A stretch of 64,000 bases of DNA, taken from contig NZ_JACHWS010000006.1 of NCBI RefSeq assembly GCF_014191505.1, positions 34,285 to 98,284 on the forward strand, given 5' to 3'. Positions 43,301 to 52,864 of the stretch are shown one piece after another. The DNA is from Hoyosella altamirensis. GTDB lineage: Bacteria; Actinomycetota; Actinomycetes; Mycobacteriales; Mycobacteriaceae. The position numbers and the translations under genes are program-made. The notes beneath the pieces were generated by a model. That model had not been told where the DNA came from. It saw only the letters and a program-made list of their open reading frames with translations, and ran no database searches. Position 1 is the first letter of the stretch. Each line of letters opens with the position of its first letter.

Positions 43301-43945
43301 ATGACGACCAACCCGTTCGCCACCACCATCGTCGACACACTGTTCGACTCCACCGCCAATACGGGAACGAACCTGATGGGCACCGCGATGCGGCTGCTCG
43401 CGGCCGGTGAACCGATCACCATCGAACAGCTCGCTACCGCCGCCGGCGCCAGCGTCGCCGACGTCGAGAACGCGCCCGCCGCCGCGGACATCGAATACGA
43501 CGACCGGCACCGCATCCTCGGCTGGGGCCTGACCCTCAATCCCACCCCGCACCGGTTCACCGTCGACGGCCACCAGCTCTACACCTAGTGCGCCGCCGAC
43601 ACCCTGCTGTTCCCCGCCATCATCGGTCGCCCCGCCACCGTCGAATCCACCTGCGCCGCAACCGGAACCACCATCCGACTGTCCGTTGACCCGGCCTCCG
43701 GGGTCAGCGGCCTCGACCCGGCCACCGCGGTCATCTCTGTACCCGGCCCCGACGAACTCGACCCGACCCGGGTCCGCGCCACCACCTGCAACCCCGGCCG
43801 CTACTTCGCCACCGCCGTGGCGGCCGCCGACTGGCAGAGCCGGCACCCCACCGGGCTCGTGCTGCCCGTCGCCGACGCCTACGCCCAGCTGCGCCCGATC
43901 AGCGACCGCATCCTCACCGCCACCGAACCACCACGCTGTCGCTGA
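43301..43945 (+). pseudogene. merB: Organomercurial lyase gene with an amber codon before the catalytic Cys
   Basis: A 215-codon frame with the MerB layout: N-terminal winged-helix-like part, then LYT-stop-CAADTLLFPAIIG and ATTCNPGRYFATAVAAADWQ. The TAG at 43586-43588 takes the place of the conserved Trp in the family motif WCA-DTL (TGG to TAG), immediately before the catalytic Cys and three residues before the catalytic Asp. The second catalytic Cys is in TTCNPG. Truncation at 95 residues removes the whole active site, so organomercury cleavage is lost unless suppressed. Confidence 0.88.
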
Positions 43946-44013
43946 CCCAACCCAGGCCACCGATGTGCCCAGCTACGCCCCAGCACCCTCTCCCGGAAGG
44001 TGGTAGCCGGCGG

Positions 44014-47000
44014 TCAGAAGAGGGTGTCGCGGACCCGCAGCGGCCGGTACCCGGTGGGGCCGAGCTGGGCCAGTTCGGCGTCGATGTCGACCTCGATGGC
44101 GCCGAAGAAGTTGATGTTCTCGCTGTGCGCCGGAGAAATGTGCGCCAGCACCTCGTCATCGATGCGCCGCCCGGCCCGCCGCATCTGTTCGGTCGCCAGA
44201 CCGTAATACTCCGTGGTCCAGGCGATGACGGCGTTGGTCGCCAACGTGAGGCACCATGCCTGTTCGGTCTGTCCCTCCAGGTGCCTCGCGCGCACGGTTC
44301 CTTCATGCGCGTAGAGCAGGTCGCGGCGGAGCGCGTGCAGGGATTCGCCCTTGTTGAGCTGGCGGGAGATCTTGCGTCGATAGCCCGGGTCGGACAGATA
44401 CCGGGCGGCGTAGATCGTGCGCCGCAGCGCCCCGTACTCCTTGAGCGCCGCCGCGAGGGCGTTCTGCCGGCCCGACGCCGACAGCTTGCCGACCAGCAGC
44501 GACGCGGTGGCGTGCCCGAACTTCAGCGACCCGGCCAGCCGGAGCAGGTCGTCGTAGTGCTCGGCGATCAGATCGAGATTGCACCGCCGGGTCAAAAGCG
44601 GGCCCGCGTGCGGGAACGCGGACTCGACCTGGGCTCGCGGCGCCGCCCGGTACAGGGTGATCCGGCCCAGGTCCCGGATGCGGGGCGAGAGCTGCAACCC
44701 GAGCAGGTCGAACAGCCCGAAGTTCACCAGGGTGACGCCGTGCGTGTCGGTCGCATGCTCGGTGATCGGCAGATCCGTTGCATTGCCGAGGATTTCGTCC
44801 AGCACGTAGTGAGCTTCACGTCTCGTCGCGACGATGACCTTCGTGCCGTAGGTGGCGTGCTGATCGGTGACATGGGTATACGTGCTCAGTCCTTCGTTCG
44901 CGAAATAGCGGCTCAACGCTCTGGCAGTGACCGATTTGCCACGGGTCGGGAACCGCTGCCCATCACTGGAGGACAGGGTGCCGGCCCCGAAGATCGGGGT
45001 CAGCGGCAGGCGTTGGTGGTAGTCGATGATCGTCAGGTTCGCCGCCCGCAGCGTCTCCTCCCGCACATACCACTCCGAAGTCCAGGCCAGGATGTCGTAG
45101 GAGATGCCGGAGGCCTCCGCCATACGGGTGAGACCCAGGTTGGTGGAGTAGGCCAGCAGCACCGCGATGAGGTTGCGCTTCAACTCCGGGGTGCGGGACT
45201 GCTTACCGCCGGCGTGGGTGAAGCAGTCCAGGTAGCCGGTGCGTTTGTCCAGCTCGATCAACAGCGACACGATCGGCGCGAACGGCAGCATCTCCGTCAA
45301 CTCCTGCTTCAACGCCACCGCTTCGGCCGGAACGTCTTCTGCCGACAGCGGCGAGACCACCAGGTCACCGGCCTCATCGAGACGGACCGGGCCGTCGCCG
45401 TCGGCGAGCACCTTCTCCAACTCGCTCATAGCGTCGTGCAGCTCGTCGGTGGCGGTCGCCAGGGCGCGGGCCGGATCAGCGGACTTGCCGACCAGGCGGC
45501 AGAACTCGTCACGCTGCGGCTCCCACGCCTGCGGGGTCAGCAGGTAAGCGGCCGGGTCGGCGTAGCGGCGCGACCCCGGCACGAACACGTCGCCGCTGCG
45601 CAACCCGTCCCGCAGCCCCAGCAGCACGCACAGCTCCCAGTAGTGCCGATAGGCGGTGGTGTTGCCGGCTTTGCGGGCCTCGTCGAGGTAGCCGCGCCAC
45701 TTCGTCGGCACGAACCCCGTCGGCGCGTCGTCGGGCACCTTGCGGGTACCGGTCGCATTCAGCTCCCGCAGCATGTGCACCCCGATCAGCAGCTCGATCG
45801 CCGCGGTGCCGCCGGCGAACCGGACTGTCGACAGCACCTGCGGGGTGAACTGCCGCAGATAGGAGTACGAGCTGTCCAGAGCGGCCAGGTGCCCGTGATC
45901 GCGCGGCAGCCGAGGTTTGGCCTGCGCGACCGCGGCCCGCAACCGCTCCCATCCGATCCGATCGCCCCGGATCAGGCCGCCGATCTCCTCGTCAGGGATC
46001 TGCGTGTCGGTGATGATGGCCAGCAAGTCGTCGAGCAACCCCTGCCGATCCTCTCCGGCCTTACCGCGCTCGGCGAGCTCGTCGCGCATCCGGCGTTCGG
46101 CTTTGCTCAACCTGGCCGAGATCGCCTGATCGAACAGCTGCACCACCTCGTCGAGCACATCGGTGGCCGACTGAGCCAACACCGTGAGCAGGATCGGGTA
46201 GCGGCGTTGCGGATCCCGGCGTTCCAAGGCTTGGCCCGTCAAGCGTCGGCCCACAGTCGCCAGGAACCGCCGCCGCTCCGCCGGCAGCACCGACATATCC
46301 AGCTCATCCGCGCCCAGGTTGCGCAGGAACACCAGCTTCTCGACCTCGGCCTTCACCGCGGTCGCCGACGCCTCCACCGGGCCGGTCGACAACCACCGCA
46401 ACCGCGACATCCCGATAGACGGGTCGGCGACCAGCAACGCATCCAGTTCCTTACACCGCTGCGGCGTGAACTCGCGCGCCAACCGGTCATAGGTCTCCCG
46501 CTGCGCCTGCGTGCGAGCATGCGCGACCCGGCGGACCACCGTGTCCGGGCCCGGCCGGATCACCCGCGCCGAGATCAGGTACTCACACGCCAGCCGGAAC
46601 AACAGCGTCGGCGAATCGTGCTCCATCGCCCGCGCCAGAAGGAACTCATCCAGCTCCTTCAACTCCATCGACCCGGCAGGCCGCCACCCCAGATACTGGG
46701 CCACCAGCCGCACATGCTCGGTCCGCGTCTGCGCCCGCTTGCCATACGAACGAAGCTGCACCGCATCGACATTCAGCTGATCCGCCAACCGGGCCACCGC
46801 CACCGGCGGCGCCGACGACACCTTGTCCGGCACGAACCCCAGCCACGGCAAGGTGCACAACGCCACCGCCAGGCCCAGACGGACCGCAGGGCCCCTGCCC
46901 TGCGGAGCAACGAACGCCAGATCCGCCGGGGTCAGCGTGAAGTACCGGAACAACTCCTCACGACTGATCTCCGGGAACTCCCGCAGGCGCTGCAACTCCT

Positions 47001-47025
47001 CGTCCGCGAATACCCGCGTCGCCAC
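44014..47025 (-). CDS. tnpA: Tn3-family transposase
   Basis: 1003 residues, the usual length, from ATG 47025. The N-terminal DNA-binding part (YFTLTPADLAFV, RLGLAVALCTLPWLGFVPD) is followed by the DDE region: THVTDQHATYGTKV and ITEHATDTHGVTLVNFGLFDLLG contain the two Asp, and NAVIAWTTEYYGL the Glu. It ends 148 nt inside the right terminal repeat. It carries out replicative transposition with cointegrates resolved by TnpI. Confidence 0.93.
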   Translation of the reverse strand: MATRVFADEELQRLREFPEISREELFRYFTLTPADLAFVAPQGRGPAVRLGLAVALCTLPWLGFVPDKVSSAPPVAVARLADQLNVDAVQLRSYGKRAQTRTEHVRLVAQYLGWRPAGSMELKELDEFLLARAMEHDSPTLLFRLACEYLISARVIRPGPDTVVRRVAHARTQAQRETYDRLAREFTPQRCKELDALLVADPSIGMSRLRWLSTGPVEASATAVKAEVEKLVFLRNLGADELDMSVLPAERRRFLATVGRRLTGQALERRDPQRRYPILLTVLAQSATDVLDEVVQLFDQAISARLSKAERRMRDELAERGKAGEDRQGLLDDLLAIITDTQIPDEEIGGLIRGDRIGWERLRAAVAQAKPRLPRDHGHLAALDSSYSYLRQFTPQVLSTVRFAGGTAAIELLIGVHMLRELNATGTRKVPDDAPTGFVPTKWRGYLDEARKAGNTTAYRHYWELCVLLGLRDGLRSGDVFVPGSRRYADPAAYLLTPQAWEPQRDEFCRLVGKSADPARALATATDELHDAMSELEKVLADGDGPVRLDEAGDLVVSPLSAEDVPAEAVALKQELTEMLPFAPIVSLLIELDKRTGYLDCFTHAGGKQSRTPELKRNLIAVLLAYSTNLGLTRMAEASGISYDILAWTSEWYVREETLRAANLTIIDYHQRLPLTPIFGAGTLSSSDGQRFPTRGKSVTARALSRYFANEGLSTYTHVTDQHATYGTKVIVATRREAHYVLDEILGNATDLPITEHATDTHGVTLVNFGLFDLLGLQLSPRIRDLGRITLYRAAPRAQVESAFPHAGPLLTRRCNLDLIAEHYDDLLRLAGSLKFGHATASLLVGKLSASGRQNALAAALKEYGALRRTIYAARYLSDPGYRRKISRQLNKGESLHALRRDLLYAHEGTVRARHLEGQTEQAWCLTLATNAVIAWTTEYYGLATEQMRRAGRRIDDEVLAHISPAHSENINFFGAIEVDIDAELAQLGPTGYRPLRVRDTLF

Positions 47026-47119
47026 GAACCCCAGCCTCCAAAACGCCGACCAACCTCATCGGCAGCCAAGCCAAGCACCAACCACCCCGGCCCGCAGCCC
47101 GAACCGAGAAATCACCGCC

Positions 47120-47173
47120 GACCAGGCGCTACGCGAACCTCGTTGTTTTTTGCGCCATTACTACCGGGACCCC
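47120..47173 (-). repeat. Right terminal inverted repeat of the transposon
   Basis: 54 bp ending ACCGGGACCCC at 47173, matching the left end with one mismatch. Confidence 0.93.
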
Positions 47174-47195
47174 GACTGGTTGAGGCTGTATTCCT

Positions 47196-50100
47196 TTAGC
47201 GTTCTTGCCGTGGCCGGCGGACGTGTTCGCGGCTGATACCTGCCTGCTGCGCGGTGGTCTGCTGTGTTTGCTGTGAGCGGCGCAGCTCGTCTCTGATTTG
47301 TTGCTCGCGGTCTCGCGTTTTCGGTGTGAGGGTGTCGCGGCGTTGCTGTTCGCGGCGCAGTGTTTCTTTGCGTTGTTCTTGTTGTTTCGTCCATTGGTCT
47401 TGGCGCTGCTGTAGCGCTGGCGCAGATGCGGTGGCTTTTTGCGCGGTGTAGTCGCGATGGTGCTGGGCGCGGGCGAGGTCCTCGTGGTGGGGGCGTGGTT
47501 GCTGGGGGCGTATCCGTTCTGCTTCGGTTTCGAGTTGCAGCGCGGCTTGCTTCACTGTCGCGACTTCGGCACGGAGTTGTTCGATCCGTGTGTCGAGGTC
47601 TGCCCTGCCTCTTGCGAGCCTGCCCATTCTGGATCGCTGTTGTTGTGCCTGGGAGAGTCGTCGGCGCAGTGCGTCGCGGTGCTGCGCTGCAGGCAGGGCC
47701 TGCTTGGCGGCTTGTTCCCACGCGGCCCATTGCTGGTCGAGGCGTACGAGCGCGTCGTAACGCTGCGCCGCCACGCGGGCAGCCTGCTCAGATCCGCTGG
47801 CGTTGCTGCTTGGCAGCAGTGCGGGGTCGGTGACGGTGGGCTGTGCGAGGAACGCGCGAAGTTCCGCGTCAGTGTAGAGACGCTCGCGGTGCTTGAGCAG
47901 GCTGTCACGCACGGCACGGTCATCGTCGGTGACGACCGTGTCGGCGTGCAGGGTGTCATACCGGTCGGACATGACTGCGGCGTATTCGGCGAGTTCGATG
48001 TCCGCGCCAGGGTGCCTCGGCGGCAGCGGGGCGAGACCTTCGGGCTCTGGGGCGCCGCCGGTGAGGCTGTCGATGCGGTGGGAGAGGACGGCGGCCGCAT
48101 TCTCGGCCGTGACGAGTTCGCGTCGGCTCACGGCCTCGCTGAGCACCCGTTCGGGCTGCTGGCGCGCGTCGTGGATCGCTGCGAGCCGGTTACGGAGCTG
48201 GAGGTATCCAGCGGGGTCTTCCTCCCACATAGTCACGACGATCGTGGAGGGCAGGGATCGGTCGATGAGATGGTCAAGATAGGCGTCACACAGCATGACC
48301 CGCGCGGTCTCGTAACGCTGTCGCGCCGCATCGGGACTGTCAGCTTCAGCGAGAGCGTTGCGCAGTTGCTCCGTGGCTGACAGCTCGGATGCGTCGGCCG
48401 CGAGGATGCGCCGCATACCCACGACCGCCGGACTGAGGGCGTCGTCGTCGGTGTATCCCCACGCGTGGAGACGTTCGTGGTTCCGCTCAGCATCCGGTGC
48501 GCGGTGGACGTGCTGACCCTCGATCCCGGAATCGAGTAGCTGGTCCGTGACGACGTAAACGATGTTCTCTGTGCGGCCGCGTGTCAGGCCGACGTAGGCA
48601 GATTGGCGTGGCGCGGAACCTGGTGTGGCGAGGTAGTGCCCGGTGTCAACGGTGAGGCCCTGCGCGCGGTGCACGGTACTGGCGTAACCAAGTTCCACAG
48701 ACTGCTTCACGTACGCGGCGGGCAGTGTGACCGCCCCATGGTGATCGACGTGCCGCACTGACAGCGAGCCGTCACTGTGGGTGCGCTCGACCGTCCACAG
48801 GTCACCGTTCATGACGCGGGCGCCGGGCCGGGTGCCGCCTTTGGTGCGAAGGTCTTTGTTGTTGTCGCGAGTGACGACCCTGTCGCCGCGCCCGGCTTCG
48901 AGTTCGTCACTGAGCGTCACCGTTGCGGTGGTGTCGGCGCGTCCTGTCTCGCGGTGGTGGTCCTGGATCAGTTCGTTGAGTTGTGTGGTCATGGCGACGG
49001 TGTCGGTCATGACGATGGAGGACCGGCCCTGCTGGGTGTCTGCCAGGTGGGCATGTACGACGTTATCGATCAGGGTGTCGCGGTCGCCGCTGCGCAGCCA
49101 GCCGCGCTGGTCAAACATGTCGATCGCAGCCGGGTCGCCTTTGCGGAGCAGCAGTGAGTTGCGGGCTTGTCCTTCGTCGTGACCAAAGCGCACCACGGTG
49201 GTGAGCTCGGGAGCGTTCGTGTGGTCGGCGAGCAGCCGGAGTGTGCCACTGGTTTCGACGGCGTCGAGCTGAGCGGGATCTCCGAGCATCCGCAGGACTG
49301 CGCCGGTCTCGGTGGCGATGGCGCGCAGCGCGTCAAGGTCGTGCAGCGATGTCATCGCTGCCTCGTCCACAAGAATCATCGTCCCCGGCGTGATGTCGCG
49401 GACCAGCGTTCCCGCCTCGGTGCCGGGAATGCGGCCTCGCCACGGATAGGTCAAAGACGCGACTGTTTTAGCCTCAGCACCGATTTCTTCACCGAGTTTC
49501 TCGGCCGCCGCGGCTGACGGTGCGAGCGCGATGATCGTGCGGCCGGACGCCTGCCACGCGTCCGCGACGGCTTTCATCGCGGTAGTTTTCCCCGCCCCGG
49601 CCGCGCCGGTCGCGACGGCGACACGGGCACCGGAGAGGCAGAAGTGCTCCGCGAGTGCCCGCTGACCCTCGTTGGGCTGACGCTGCATAGCCGTGATGGT
49701 CCTGGCGAGTTGCGCGCGCGTGGTGAACACGGTGGTCGGTTCGGCGCATGCCTCCAGCAGGCGTGCTTCAGCGTCGAGCACGGCACTGGAGGTGTGCAGC
49801 TGTTCGCCGTGGCGAGTCAGCTGAGAGACACCATCGTTTCGCCGCAATGCCTCGGGTACGGGCTCGGTTTCGGGTGGCTCCAGAGCGACGGATTCGCGGT
49901 GCAGCGCTCTGTCAGTGACAGCGTCAATCGCGGTGCGGCGCTGCTCAGCAGTCGGGAACTCGACCGCGGCGAGGCGAGCTTCGACCGCCCCCACGATGTG
50001 TGGCCGCGCCCAGGTGGCACGCTTCTCGGACACGTCCGCGATAACCGCTTTCGCTTCAGCTTCCACACCCAGGAATGCGCGCGCATTGCGCTGGCGTTCC

Positions 50101-51434
50101 GGGTGCAGCGCAGTGCTGAGCATCGCGTCGATGCGGGTCTCGCTGCCAAGGATCTTCGCGGCCTGCGCGCGCCACTCGGTGCGGTGCTGGGCGAGTGACT
50201 TCGCCTCGTTCTTGCCTTCGCGGGTATCAAGGTTGGCTTGCTGCAGCAGCCGGAACTCCGTTTCCGAGCTGGGGGAGTAGCCGTGCTTGGCGCGGAAGTC
50301 CGCCACGAGCTGGTCGCGTCGCTGGCGGATCATGTCGGAGCGTTGTGACCAGCTGCGGCAGAGTCTCTCATCAACGCCCGCGATCTCGAGCACGGGCTGC
50401 TTACCGCGGGCGGTGACTCGCTCGACGGTATCCACGCCGAGGCTGCGGCGCAGGTTGTCAACAACGGTGGCGTTGTACCGCTGTGACGCCGCGACCCCGT
50501 GCTTGAACACAGCGGTGCCGTCGATGGACCGCCACTTACCGTCGATGCCCTGGATCTTGTTGCTGACCGCACAGTGCGTGTGGAGGTTGGGATCTCCCGC
50601 GCGGGTGTCGTAGTGATCGTAGGCAGCGACGATCAGGCCGTTCGTGTTGATCTGACGCTCACCGTTGTCACCGGTGCGCGTGAATGCCGCGTTCTCTTCC
50701 AGCCATTCGATCGTCTCCGCTACCGCGCTGCGGTGTGCCTCTTCGACGGCCTGACGTGTCGTGTCGTCGCCGAGTGCCCACAGCACGGACACACTCTTCG
50801 CGGGGGTGAATGTCAGGTCGAACCCGGCAACGGGATGACGGACCTGCCGGGCTGATTCGGTCGCGACCCACGAGGACAGCTCCCGGCCGGTCTGCGGGCG
50901 CCGTCTGTGCTCCGCCTCAAACAGTGGGCCGGCCGCGGCCATGTGCTGTGCGTGCCGTTCCTCAGCGGTGGGGATGCGTCCGTGTTCCTCCGCGAACGCC
51001 CGGTCTGCCTGCACTAGCGCATCACGCATCCGTGACTCGTTCTTGAACTGGGGGAACTTTCTTCCCAGCCGGGTCTGGCGGATCGTCTCCTTGGGTGCAC
51101 GCTGAATCGCGCGTCGTGTCGAAGCTGCGTCGTAGATGCTGCGGCTGATCGCGTCGGCGTTCGGGTGTAATCCTTCACCGAAAAGCGCTTTCATCTGAGC
51201 TTCGGTGACGTTACCTGCGACGACACGTTCTGGCCGCACCTCGCCGCCGTAGGTGGCGAGCCCTGCCACGCCCGCACCCATCCACCGGCCCGGTGGGGTG
51301 CCGTTGGTGTGGTAGTAGCTGGCCAGTGACTGCCCCGCTTCGCGCTGCACGTCCTGAGACGCCACGGAGCGTGACAGATACGAATATCCATCGCCCGCGT
51401 GGAGGACATGCACAGTCATCACGCGCAAGATCAT
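47196..51434 (-). CDS. traA: MobF-family conjugative relaxase/helicase (TraA-like)
   Basis: 1412 residues; ATG 51434 has GGAAG 8 nt upstream, while 51449 and 51419 are alternatives. The TrwC-type relaxase domain has a Tyr cluster at the N-terminus (GDGYSYLSRSV, Y17/Y19) and the three-His metal site (DPNLHTHCAVSNK, about residue 278). A RecD-like helicase follows with Walker A TGAAGAGKTTA (about 611), Walker B MILVDEAAM and a C-terminal TVHRAQGLTVDT motif, ending in a long Gln/Arg coiled tail. It nicks oriT and leads the strand into the recipient. The transposon begins 22 bp past its stop. Confidence 0.93.
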   Translation of the reverse strand: MILRVMTVHVLHAGDGYSYLSRSVASQDVQREAGQSLASYYHTNGTPPGRWMGAGVAGLATYGGEVRPERVVAGNVTEAQMKALFGEGLHPNADAISRSIYDAASTRRAIQRAPKETIRQTRLGRKFPQFKNESRMRDALVQADRAFAEEHGRIPTAEERHAQHMAAAGPLFEAEHRRRPQTGRELSSWVATESARQVRHPVAGFDLTFTPAKSVSVLWALGDDTTRQAVEEAHRSAVAETIEWLEENAAFTRTGDNGERQINTNGLIVAAYDHYDTRAGDPNLHTHCAVSNKIQGIDGKWRSIDGTAVFKHGVAASQRYNATVVDNLRRSLGVDTVERVTARGKQPVLEIAGVDERLCRSWSQRSDMIRQRRDQLVADFRAKHGYSPSSETEFRLLQQANLDTREGKNEAKSLAQHRTEWRAQAAKILGSETRIDAMLSTALHPERQRNARAFLGVEAEAKAVIADVSEKRATWARPHIVGAVEARLAAVEFPTAEQRRTAIDAVTDRALHRESVALEPPETEPVPEALRRNDGVSQLTRHGEQLHTSSAVLDAEARLLEACAEPTTVFTTRAQLARTITAMQRQPNEGQRALAEHFCLSGARVAVATGAAGAGKTTAMKAVADAWQASGRTIIALAPSAAAAEKLGEEIGAEAKTVASLTYPWRGRIPGTEAGTLVRDITPGTMILVDEAAMTSLHDLDALRAIATETGAVLRMLGDPAQLDAVETSGTLRLLADHTNAPELTTVVRFGHDEGQARNSLLLRKGDPAAIDMFDQRGWLRSGDRDTLIDNVVHAHLADTQQGRSSIVMTDTVAMTTQLNELIQDHHRETGRADTTATVTLSDELEAGRGDRVVTRDNNKDLRTKGGTRPGARVMNGDLWTVERTHSDGSLSVRHVDHHGAVTLPAAYVKQSVELGYASTVHRAQGLTVDTGHYLATPGSAPRQSAYVGLTRGRTENIVYVVTDQLLDSGIEGQHVHRAPDAERNHERLHAWGYTDDDALSPAVVGMRRILAADASELSATEQLRNALAEADSPDAARQRYETARVMLCDAYLDHLIDRSLPSTIVVTMWEEDPAGYLQLRNRLAAIHDARQQPERVLSEAVSRRELVTAENAAAVLSHRIDSLTGGAPEPEGLAPLPPRHPGADIELAEYAAVMSDRYDTLHADTVVTDDDRAVRDSLLKHRERLYTDAELRAFLAQPTVTDPALLPSSNASGSEQAARVAAQRYDALVRLDQQWAAWEQAAKQALPAAQHRDALRRRLSQAQQQRSRMGRLARGRADLDTRIEQLRAEVATVKQAALQLETEAERIRPQQPRPHHEDLARAQHHRDYTAQKATASAPALQQRQDQWTKQQEQRKETLRREQQRRDTLTPKTRDREQQIRDELRRSQQTQQTTAQQAGISREHVRRPRQER

Positions 51435-51593
51435 AACGACGCTTCCCAAAAGTCAGAGCTTCTGCAAGAGGTGTGTAGAGCGAATGTGATGCAAGGCACA
51501 GACAACAGGGAAGCGGATTGCTGGCGGGCGTTCACTAGGGGATCGGAGTGGGGTATTTGCATGGATCGGCGTGTTCGGTGGTTGCGCGCCTGA

Positions 51594-51628
51594 GTGTGGG
51601 AGGCAGGCTGATAGCCTGTCTCCCACAC
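51594..51628. other. Candidate origin of transfer (oriT) hairpin
   Basis: GTGTGGGAGGCAGGCT and AGCCTGTCTCCCACAC form a 16-bp inverted repeat with one mismatch and a 3-nt loop, in the divergent gap between traA and its probable accessory gene. MobF oriT sites have such an inverted repeat next to the nic site. Confidence 0.6.
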
Positions 51629-51734
51629 CGCGAGTCGCTTCGAGGGTGTGGTTGGTGGCGTTAGGTTGTGCTGTCAATTCCGTTGCGCCACGCCGGATGC
51701 GCGGGTGTCAGGGGCAGTTCGTATGATGCTGCGC

Positions 51735-52160
51735 ATGGCATCAACTAGCTCTCAGATATCGGCGCGTGCACAGGCGCGCAAACGGACACAGGAAGCGCTC
51801 GCGCAACGGCGGCGGCGTGACGAAGAGAATGCAAAGTACCTCGATACATTCTTCGAGGCGGTCGAGCGTGAGTCAGTGATTGACGAGGAGACTGAACGCA
51901 AGATCGTACGACTCCGGGCGGATGCTGAAGAAAAGAAGCGTGCCCTGGCGGCGGCGAAGCGGGACGCGCTCGCCGGGATTAAGAACAACGGTGAGAACAT
52001 CGGCACCATTGCCGAGTGGACCGGCATGTCCGCCAAGGAGACTCGTGCAGTACTCGGCCACAAACGACACGAGAAAGAAACAGCTTCCGCGCCCGCGGCT
52101 TCTGCCGCACACGATAAGGCTGCCCCGGATCCAGAACTGGTCGGCGCTGCCGCGTCGTGA
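51735..52160 (+). CDS. Probable relaxosome accessory protein
   Basis: 141 residues from ATG 51735; ATG 51723 is possible. It is highly charged, with coiled-coil segments (ARAQARKRTQEALAQRRRRDEENAKYLDTFFEA and ETERKIVRLRADAEEKKRALAAAKRDAL) and a short HTH-like NIGTIAEWTGMSAKETRAVLG. It is divergent from traA across the candidate oriT, the usual place of an oriT-binding helper protein. No named family recognised. Confidence 0.6.
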   Translation: MASTSSQISARAQARKRTQEALAQRRRRDEENAKYLDTFFEAVERESVIDEETERKIVRLRADAEEKKRALAAAKRDALAGIKNNGENIGTIAEWTGMSAKETRAVLGHKRHEKETASAPAASAAHDKAAPDPELVGAAAS

Positions 52161-52366
52161 CAGCTGACCATGTGAAGCGAAGTCCTCGTTCCGGCGGCGG
52201 TAGCGGTGCGCCACCACTGGCTGGTTAGTTAGCCCAGCCTCCGGCCTAGGGCGGGAACATTTTCGGGCGCGTTGGGTGATGTGAAAGTGTGGCTGCCCGT
52301 GTACCTGGTGATCCCTCTCGTTGTCACCGCGATGGTCCGTGTCAGGGATCGGAAAGGCACAACACT

Positions 52367-52864
52367 ATGAGCGCTCCGCACCCGTTAGCGATTGATCCGG
52401 TCCGTGACGCCGCTGAGGTGTCGCGGTTCTGGTCGTCCGTGGTGCGCGGTCCCGGTGAGGATGACTGCTGGGTATGGGTCGGCGCGATCAGCGACGACGG
52501 ATACGGCCGCTTCTGGGTGAAAAGAGAGGGCCGTCAGCGTGCGGTGCGTCCGCACCGCTACGCGCTCGTACTGGCCAATGATGGTGCTCCGCTACCACCG
52601 GACTGGGTGAGCTTGCACCTCTGTGATGTCGCATTGTGCGTGCGCGCCAACTCGCATGTCGTGGCGGGAACGCCCCGGGAGAACTCGCGTGACATGGCGG
52701 AGAAGGGCCGGGTGCGGGGCCGCTGGAACAGGTGGCTTCCTGGCACCGGACGGGACCGGGCGGAACGGTCCCGCGCGGTACGCAACGCACTGCGGGATGG
52801 GTGGGACGCGCACCGCTTCCGCGATGCGCTGCATGGCGTGAATGAGCATCCAACGTTGTTCTGA
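52367..52864 (+). CDS. HNH-type endonuclease-like protein
   Basis: 165 residues from ATG 52367 with GGAAAGG upstream. The N-terminal CWVWVGAISDDGYGRFWV and later PHRYALVLANDG, LHLCDVALCVRANSHVVAGTPRENSRDMAEKG correspond to HNH homing-type nucleases, with His and Cys pairs in place of the metal site and a DNA-binding C-terminal. Such genes are common on phages and plasmids of actinobacteria. Whether it cuts DNA cannot be told from sequence. Confidence 0.65.
   Translation: MSAPHPLAIDPVRDAAEVSRFWSSVVRGPGEDDCWVWVGAISDDGYGRFWVKREGRQRAVRPHRYALVLANDGAPLPPDWVSLHLCDVALCVRANSHVVAGTPRENSRDMAEKGRVRGRWNRWLPGTGRDRAERSRAVRNALRDGWDAHRFRDALHGVNEHPTLF

Larger units (their letters stand above)
36582..47173. 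mobile_element. Tn3-family mercury-resistance transposon with TnpI-type resolution
   Basis: 10,592 bp between 54-bp terminal inverted repeats (36582-36635 and 47120-47173) that differ at one base and start GGGGTCCCGG. It carries tnpI and its site at one end, two divergent mer operons, and tnpA at the other. No 5-bp target duplication is seen (TCATC on the left, GACTG on the right), so the flanks were rearranged after insertion. Confidence 0.92.

Noticed and set aside
41792..43588. A 598-codon frame across merA and merR
   Set aside because: The part over merA/merR is out of frame with real genes; only its last ~95 codons are genuine (start of merB).
4571..43588. Genetic recoding of TAG (as in pyrrolysine users)
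   Set aside because: Intact genes here end in TAG normally, the two replaced residues differ (Gln and Trp), and each is explained by a single-base mutation.
43963..47199. A 1078-codon plus-strand frame
   Set aside because: It is the antisense shadow of tnpA, which has clear catalytic motifs; the shadow is rich in Arg/Pro/Gln without any family feature.
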